DNA from: Flavobacteriales bacterium
GTDB lineage: Bacteria > Bacteroidota > Bacteroidia > Flavobacteriales_D > Crocinitomicaceae
Reading direction: 5' to 3'
Assembly (NCBI GenBank): GCA_947476515.1
Contig: CANJQZ010000054.1
Location: 1 to 9,856, forward strand
DNA: 9,856 nucleotides
A program made the translations under genes and the position numbers. Shown in pieces: positions 5,316-9,856 of this stretch (within the stretch, counting starts at the first letter, position 1; each line of letters starts with the position of its first letter). The notes below the pieces were generated by a model that worked only from the letters and a program-made list of their open reading frames with translations, made no database searches and was not told the DNA's origin.

Positions 5316-6149
5316 CTACCCCTTCCTAAATCCCGACGGTGTAAACTGTTTTTTTCTTAAAAACACGCGGTTAAAATAACTCAAGGACTCAAAGCCACAA
5401 TCGTGTGCAATTTTGCTGACAGTGTCTTCGGAAGAGAGCAAAAGGTGACAGGCTTCGTTGATGCGCAAATCGTTTAGGTAATCCGAGAAGGTGGTGCTCG
5501 TGGCTTTCTTGAAGAACTTGCAGAAATTGCTTTCGGTCATAAAGACAAGCTCGGACACTTGTTTCAGTGAAATGGACTCCGAATAATGGTTTTGGATGTA
5601 CGTGCAAACTTTGTTGATGCGCGTTTCGAACTTTTTGGAGATGACGTTGTGATAGGAATCCAAACACAAGTTTGTCGCTGGTTTTTCTGTGAGGTCTTGC
5701 AATAGGGATAAAAGCAACAGGACGCTTTCCAGTTCTTTCGTTTCGACAAGTGAGCGAAGTTTTTCAACAAACAAAGCATCCGAATCGAAACGAATGCCTT
5801 TTGCTGATTTCGCTAGCAGTTGCTTGATGGACTGACTTTCACTCAACCTTAAAAAGGGTTCGATGAATTCGCTGGAAAATTGAATGACAATCGCTTCCGA
5901 TGGACTTCCATCCTCATTTTTTCCCCACCACGTGTGTGGGAGATTACTTCCCAACAGGACGAGGTCGCCCGTAGAAAATTGTTCATGTGAATTGCCGACA
6001 ATGCGGTAGCCATTTCCGCTAAGGATGTAAGTCAACTCGTACTCCGGATGATAATGCCACTTGAACTCAAAACTTGGAACGGTTATCCGCGTTGAATAAA
6101 AACTGGCGCTTCCTTTTTTGGAAGGAATGTCTTCTAAAATGGCTTTCAT
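5316..6149 (-). CDS. AraC-family transcriptional regulator with N-terminal cupin sensor domain
   Basis: This 277-residue regulator has two domains. The N-terminal cupin (about 25-95) shows WHYHPEYELTYILSGNGYRI, with H32, H34 and E38 at the usual pocket positions, then GDLVLLGSNLPHTWW with H72; such domains bind small ligands, often sugars. The C-terminal AraC DNA-binding domain (about 175-275) has two helix-turn-helix units: SLKQVSELVFMTESNFCKFF (about 194-213) and VSKIAHDCGFESLSYFNRVF (about 244-263), ending in the family signature FTPSGFRK. Its length is normal and the ATG at 6149 begins just before the cupin. It is divergently transcribed from the dioxygenase-isomerase-GH92 operon across 134 bp, so it most likely controls that operon and perhaps itself. 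GC content is higher than in genes to the left, like the operon it faces. Confidence 0.9.
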   Translation of the reverse strand: MKAILEDIPSKKGSASFYSTRITVPSFEFKWHYHPEYELTYILSGNGYRIVGNSHEQFSTGDLVLLGSNLPHTWWGKNEDGSPSEAIVIQFSSEFIEPFLRLSESQSIKQLLAKSAKGIRFDSDALFVEKLRSLVETKELESVLLLLSLLQDLTEKPATNLCLDSYHNVISKKFETRINKVCTYIQNHYSESISLKQVSELVFMTESNFCKFFKKATSTTFSDYLNDLRINEACHLLLSSEDTVSKIAHDCGFESLSYFNRVFLRKKQFTPSGFRKG

Positions 6150-6283
6150 AGCATCTGATGAACTAAAAACAAGTGATAAATGTACTAAATATTCAATATA
6201 GTATCAGAAATATCGAATTTACGATTAAAGGCTTTTGTCCTGATTGCCTATTTTTGACTTTGCTATTGTTAACATTGAACACC
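6150..6283. promoter_or_regulatory. Divergent control region between araC-type gene and the operon
   Basis: This 134-bp AT-rich stretch must hold both promoters and the regulator's operator. TATTTTTG at 6249-6256 matches the TAnnTTTG -7 element for the rightward operon, 27 bp before its ATG, but with no TTTG box at the right distance. Leftwards, TACATTTA is a near match only. An imperfect dyad ACTA...TAGT (6184-6202, six of nine pairs) is a possible operator. The direct evidence is modest. Confidence 0.4.
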
Positions 6284-7111
6284 ATGAATACCTTACCCGA
6301 ATCGATTCGTAAAAAACTCGAAGCACCATATGCCTTGACTCAAGATCAACTTACGTTTTATGAAAAAAATCAATTCATCAAACTGAAAGAGGTTTTCGAT
6401 GCGGAAACGATTGACTTTTTTAACGAGGTGATTTCCGCGCAAGTTAATCAAATGAATCACGAGCAAACAGCACTCGAAGAGCGAAGCACCTACGGAAAAG
6501 CATTTTTGCAATTGTTCAATTTATGGCGTGAAAATGAACTGGTCAAAGAATTGGTATTTAGCAAGCGAATGGGCAAAATAGCCGCTGATTTGATGCGGGT
6601 GGACGGTGTGCGTTTGTACCACGATCAAGCCTTGTTTAAAGAGGGTGGAGGCGGAATCACACCTTGGCATGCCGATCAATATTATTGGCCTTTGTCAAGC
6701 GATAAAACGGTCACTGCCTGGATTCCACTGCAAGCAACTCCGCTTGAAATGGGTCCACTGGAATTTAGTGCTGGAAGTCATGCCATCGTCGAAGGTAGAG
6801 AACTGGAAATCGGTGATGAAAGTGAAGAAATCATTCAGAAAACATTGCGCGTGACGGACTTTCATCATGTCATTGAAGCATTCGATATCGGTGAAATTAG
6901 TTTCCATTCTGGGTGGATTTTCCACCGCGCTGGAGCAAATGTCACAAACGACATGCGTAAAGTGATGACGGTTATTTACATGGATAAAGACATGATCCTG
7001 AAAAAACCGGACAATAAAAATCAAGAAAACGACTGGAATACCTGGTGTCCGGGTGCGAAAATTGGCGAGGTGATTCAAACGCCTTTAAATGGACTCATTT
7101 ATTCAAATTGA
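6284..7111 (+). CDS. Phytanoyl-CoA dioxygenase (PhyH) family Fe(II)/2-oxoglutarate oxygenase
   Basis: This 275-residue protein carries the PhyH double-stranded beta-helix. The iron facial triad is visible as H129 and D131 (TPWHADQYYWP) and H214 (WIFHRAGAN). R225, 11 residues after the distal His, is at the position that holds 2-oxoglutarate. WIPLQATPLEMGPLEFSAGSH (about 146-166) is the typical core strand of the family. The enzyme should hydroxylate a small molecule using O2 and 2-oxoglutarate in the cytoplasm; its substrate cannot be read from the sequence. I start at the ATG at 6284 (MNTLPESIRKKLE). An in-frame GTG at 6173 would add 37 residues translated from the AT-rich control region and is unlikely. 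It is the first gene of the operon, with the isomerase starting 2 bp after its stop. Most bacterial PhyH proteins next to sugar genes are uncharacterised, so a role in modifying a sugar or glycan-derived compound is an inference from context. Confidence 0.9.
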   Translation: MNTLPESIRKKLEAPYALTQDQLTFYEKNQFIKLKEVFDAETIDFFNEVISAQVNQMNHEQTALEERSTYGKAFLQLFNLWRENELVKELVFSKRMGKIAADLMRVDGVRLYHDQALFKEGGGGITPWHADQYYWPLSSDKTVTAWIPLQATPLEMGPLEFSAGSHAIVEGRELEIGDESEEIIQKTLRVTDFHHVIEAFDIGEISFHSGWIFHRAGANVTNDMRKVMTVIYMDKDMILKKPDNKNQENDWNTWCPGAKIGEVIQTPLNGLIYSN

Positions 7112-7113
7112 GT

Positions 7114-7950
7114 ATGGACATCAAATACCTGTGTACTTATTGGGGATCCGAGGGTCTTTCCGCAAAAGCCTTTTTAGACAAGGTGCTTTCCCACGGCTTC
7201 GATGGCGTAGAAATTAACTTTCCAGATGATCAGCAATTTGTGGATGAATTTATGTCCGAACTGGAACGCATCCGTCAGACGAGCCATCCAGCGTTTATCT
7301 TTATCGCCCAACAAGTACTTTCAAACGAGAAGGAAACGGTTGCTGCCTACAAAGAACGATTGACGAACCGACTGAATTTCCTCGTTGGACTACAACCCAA
7401 TGCGATTAATTCTCACACTGGCAAGGACTTTTTTGATTTCGATGCCAATGTGGACATCCTACATTTGACCGAAGAAATCGCGAGCAAGTCAGGAATTCCA
7501 ATCTGGCACGAAATCCACCGTGGAAGGTTTTCCTTTCACCTTCGAACGCTGCTCGACTATTTGAACCTATTCCCGAATCTGAAACTCATCGCAGATTTGT
7601 CCCATTTTTGCGTCGTTTCGGAAAGCGATTTAAGTGATCAACACGAACTGTTGACCCGGATCTATCCAAACATCCAACACATTCATGCCCGCGTTGGATT
7701 TGAACAAAGTCCACAGGTGAATCATCCTTTTGCTCCTGAATGGAAAAAGCACTTGGATCGGTATACCACTTGGTGGAACGAAATCATTCAACATCAGTCG
7801 AAGAACGGAAATACACATTTTACCATCACCCCGGAATTCGGTCCGTTCCCATACATGCCTCAAGCTCCTTTTACCCAGAGTCCGTTGGCGAATCAATGGG
7901 AACTGAACATTGAAATGAAAACCTATTTAAACGAAAATGTAAAGGCATGA
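7114..7950 (+). CDS. Sugar phosphate isomerase/epimerase-like TIM-barrel protein
   Basis: This 278-residue protein fits the AP-endonuclease-2/xylose-isomerase-like TIM-barrel family. Strands with acidic or His ends are visible: DGVEINFP (E33), AINSHTG (H101), IWHEIHRGR (E133, H135), LIADLSHFC (D161, H164), IQHIHARVG (H189, H191, R193) and ITPEFGPFPYMP (E241). E133, D161, one of H189/H191, and E241 lie where the divalent metal ligands fall in this fold. The family includes sugar and inositol isomerases, epimerases and dehydratases; which reaction applies here cannot be decided. The start ATG at 7114 lies 2 bp after the dioxygenase stop; a longer frame starting inside that gene is less likely since the barrel begins right at MDIKYLCTYWG. 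Its stop overlaps the GH92 start by 4 bp (ATGA), so translation is probably coupled. It likely acts in the cytoplasm on the product of the neighbouring enzymes. Confidence 0.85.
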   Translation: MDIKYLCTYWGSEGLSAKAFLDKVLSHGFDGVEINFPDDQQFVDEFMSELERIRQTSHPAFIFIAQQVLSNEKETVAAYKERLTNRLNFLVGLQPNAINSHTGKDFFDFDANVDILHLTEEIASKSGIPIWHEIHRGRFSFHLRTLLDYLNLFPNLKLIADLSHFCVVSESDLSDQHELLTRIYPNIQHIHARVGFEQSPQVNHPFAPEWKKHLDRYTTWWNEIIQHQSKNGNTHFTITPEFGPFPYMPQAPFTQSPLANQWELNIEMKTYLNENVKA

Positions 7951-9856
7951 AGTTAAAATGGATGGTTTTGTGTTGTTTTGTGAGCGTTGGGTGGATTTTA
8001 TCCGCGCAGCAATACAGCAAATTTGTCAATCCATTTATTGGGACGGATGGAACGGGGCATACCTTTCCAGGTCCATCCATGCCTTTCGGAATGGTGCAAC
8101 CCGGGCCAGATAACCAGGATTACGGCTGGAATCACACGAGCGGATATCAATACAAGGACACGTTTCTCATGGGATTTTCCCAAACGCGTTTCAGTGGAAC
8201 CGGCATCAATGAAATGGGGGATGTCTTGTTGTTGCCCATCAATCCAAAACGAGCAAGCGAAAAAAATGCCTATGACAAAGCAACGGAGTCCGCAAGCGTT
8301 GGATATTACCGGGTGACGAAAAAGGACGGAGTCAAGGTCGAACTCACCTGTTCAGACCGTGTCACTTTTCATCAATACAGCTTTCCGGAACAAGAAGCAC
8401 AGGTTTACTTGGATTTACAGCATGGACTTCGTTTCGTATTTGAAAAAAACGATCCAAAAGGATTGGTGATCGAAAGTTCTGTGAAAATCGAGAATAATAC
8501 AACGATTTCCGGTTATTGTTCCACCAGTAACTGGGTGAATCGCCGCTATTATTTTACAGTCACGTTTAGTCAACCGTTTGTGAATTCGACGCTGTTAGCC
8601 GGAAAAGAGAACGAAAAAGCGCCCAAGTATTTGTTGGATTTCAACTTAATTAATTCTCAGGTACTCCAAGTAAAAATTGCTTTGTCTACGGTGGATGTTG
8701 AAGGAGCTAAACGAAACATGGAAGCCGAGATTAAGCATTGGGATTTTCAAAAAGTACGCGACGAAAACCGCAAAACATGGGAAAACTATTTATCGAGAAT
8801 TGACATCAAAGCACCACAAAAACAAAAGGAAGTATTTTACACTTCTCTGTACCATTTGCTTTTGCAACCTTCGAATATCGCGGATGTCGATGGACAATAC
8901 CGTGGAGTGGATGATCTAGTCAAAACAGCGGCAAACAAAGCATATTACTCCACACTTTCCATTTGGGACATTTACCGCGGTGCCTTTCCTTTGTTACAAA
9001 TTGTAGCGCCAGAAAAAATCGATGGAATCGTTCAAACCATGCTCGTTCACCATCAAGCGAAGGGATTCTTACCTATTTGGACAGCTTGGGGACAAGACAA
9101 TTATTGTATGATAGGTAATCACGCCATTCCCATGATTTTATCCGCCTATCAAAATGGATTTACAGGATTCGATTCGAATGCAGCGCTTCAAGCAATGGTG
9201 GAAACGAGTACAGTGAGTCACATCAATTCAAACTGGGAAATGTACACGAAGTTTGGCTATTATCCCTTCGATCTTTTGGAGATTGAATCCGTTTCTAGAA
9301 CACTCGAAAGTGGCTACGATGATTGGTGCGTCTCCGAAATGGCGCGTAAACTTGGACGTGAGGACATCGTTCAAGACTTTCAGAAAAGAGCAGCGTATTA
9401 CCGAAATTTGTTTGATCCGGAAACAACCTTTTTACGTGGGAAGAATTCGAATGGACAATGGCGCACACCTTTTGATCCCTTGATGGCCACTTCGCCACTG
9501 AACAATCCTGGTGACTATACCGAAGCGAACGCTTGGCAGTATTTTTGGACTCCCGCGCAACACGATGTGCAAGGAATGATTGACTTGCTTGGCGGAAAGA
9601 AACAGTTTACGGATAAGCTGAATGCATTTTTCACGACGGAATCGCCAAATCCGAATAAATTCCTTGGACAAGAAGCGATGATTGGACAGTACGCACACGG
9701 AAACGAACCGAGTCACCACATTTGTTATTTGTACGCGTATTCCAACGAGCCCAAAACAGGTCAAAAGCACATACATCAAGTCGTAAAAGACTTTCACAAC
9801 AATACGCCGGATGGAATGATTGGCAACGATGATTGTGGCCAAATGAGCGCGTGGTA
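7947..9856 (+). CDS. Secreted GH92 family alpha-mannosidase (3'-truncated by window)
   Basis: The frame is open from the ATG at 7947 to the window end, giving 636 codons; the family usually has about 740-780 residues. Residues 1-20 form a signal peptide (MKLKWMV...WILSA) with likely cleavage before QQ, so it acts in the periplasm or outside. The N-terminal beta-sandwich begins NPFIGTDGTGHTFPGPSMPF (28-47), a GH92 hallmark. The catalytic (alpha/alpha)6 barrel shows YSTLSIWDIYRGAFPLL (about 334-350), CMIGNHAIPM (387-396), ESVSRTLESGYDDWC (447-461) and NAWQYFWTPAQHD (528-540). E587 in HGNEPSHH and the acidic pair in IGNDDCGQMSAW (D628, D629) are in the segments that hold the family's catalytic acid and base. 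GH92 enzymes are calcium-dependent exo-alpha-mannosidases acting on N-glycans and yeast mannan; the linkage specificity is not readable here. The ATGA overlap with the isomerase makes it the third gene of the operon. No SusC/SusD gene is visible within the window. Confidence 0.95.
   Translation, partial: MKLKWMVLCCFVSVGWILSAQQYSKFVNPFIGTDGTGHTFPGPSMPFGMVQPGPDNQDYGWNHTSGYQYKDTFLMGFSQTRFSGTGINEMGDVLLLPINPKRASEKNAYDKATESASVGYYRVTKKDGVKVELTCSDRVTFHQYSFPEQEAQVYLDLQHGLRFVFEKNDPKGLVIESSVKIENNTTISGYCSTSNWVNRRYYFTVTFSQPFVNSTLLAGKENEKAPKYLLDFNLINSQVLQVKIALSTVDVEGAKRNMEAEIKHWDFQKVRDENRKTWENYLSRIDIKAPQKQKEVFYTSLYHLLLQPSNIADVDGQYRGVDDLVKTAANKAYYSTLSIWDIYRGAFPLLQIVAPEKIDGIVQTMLVHHQAKGFLPIWTAWGQDNYCMIGNHAIPMILSAYQNGFTGFDSNAALQAMVETSTVSHINSNWEMYTKFGYYPFDLLEIESVSRTLESGYDDWCVSEMARKLGREDIVQDFQKRAAYYRNLFDPETTFLRGKNSNGQWRTPFDPLMATSPLNNPGDYTEANAWQYFWTPAQHDVQGMIDLLGGKKQFTDKLNAFFTTESPNPNKFLGQEAMIGQYAHGNEPSHHICYLYAYSNEPKTGQKHIHQVVKDFHNNTPDGMIGNDDCGQMSAW

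Noticed and set aside
6173..6283. N-terminal extension of the dioxygenase from a GTG start
   Set aside because: The extra 37 residues come from the AT-rich control region, include a likely promoter box, and precede the normal family start.
7947..7979. Lipoprotein signal (LCC) at the GH92 N-terminus
   Set aside because: The cysteines at positions 9-10 come too early, with no full hydrophobic core before them; a standard signal peptide ending LSA before QQ fits better.
9432..9842. 136-codon frame antisense to the GH92 gene
   Set aside because: The plus strand encodes uninterrupted GH92 catalytic motifs here; the antisense frame is a by-product of codon use.
1..9856. CRISPR array, rRNA genes or a complete insertion sequence
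   Set aside because: No regularly spaced repeats, no conserved rRNA stretches and no transposase frame were found on either strand.

Overview
The window looks like a chromosomal segment of a Bacteroidota bacterium, most likely of the order Flavobacteriales; a Fluviicola/Crocinitomicaceae-like genome is a guess and is not shown by the sequence. Four signs support the phylum: a C-terminal type IX secretion (T9SS) sorting domain, several TAnnTTTG promoter elements, starts without clear Shine-Dalgarno sites, and a GH92/AraC-cupin gene set typical of this phylum.

Layout. Positions 1-627 (+) are the 3' end of a secreted lamin-tail-domain protein. It converges on an unknown 121-residue gene (637-1002, -) that has a textbook Bacteroidota promoter. 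After a 230-bp spacer carrying a two-hairpin REP-like element come a lipoprotein gene and a TlyA-like rRNA methyltransferase homologue, transcribed leftwards as a pair (2476 to 1290). Divergent from them is rimO (2663-3985), followed by a hairpin terminator and a small four-helix membrane protein (4135-4488). Positions 4489-4864 are non-coding and repeat-rich. They abut a decayed fragment of a DUF262/DUF1524 (GmrSD-like) defence nuclease (4845-5297, -) that lacks both ends.

At about 5310 base composition changes. Sample lines counted by eye give about 33% GC to the left (line 2761) and about 37-53% to the right (lines 5521, 7741, 8761, 9481). The right half is a carbohydrate-type cassette: an AraC regulator with a cupin sensor domain (5316-6149, -), divergent from a tight operon of a PhyH-type Fe(II)/2-oxoglutarate dioxygenase, a TIM-barrel sugar isomerase/epimerase and a secreted GH92 alpha-mannosidase. 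The spacings are 2 bp and a 4-bp ATGA overlap, and the last gene runs off the window. My inference is that the mannosidase releases a sugar outside the cytoplasm, the isomerase and dioxygenase act on it or on a derivative inside, and the AraC protein senses a ligand. The substrate is unknown.

The most unusual items are the TlyA-like protein, which keeps the K-D-K-E tetrad but has lost the glycine-rich SAM loop, and the dioxygenase-isomerase-mannosidase cassette next to a scar of repeats and a truncated defence gene.
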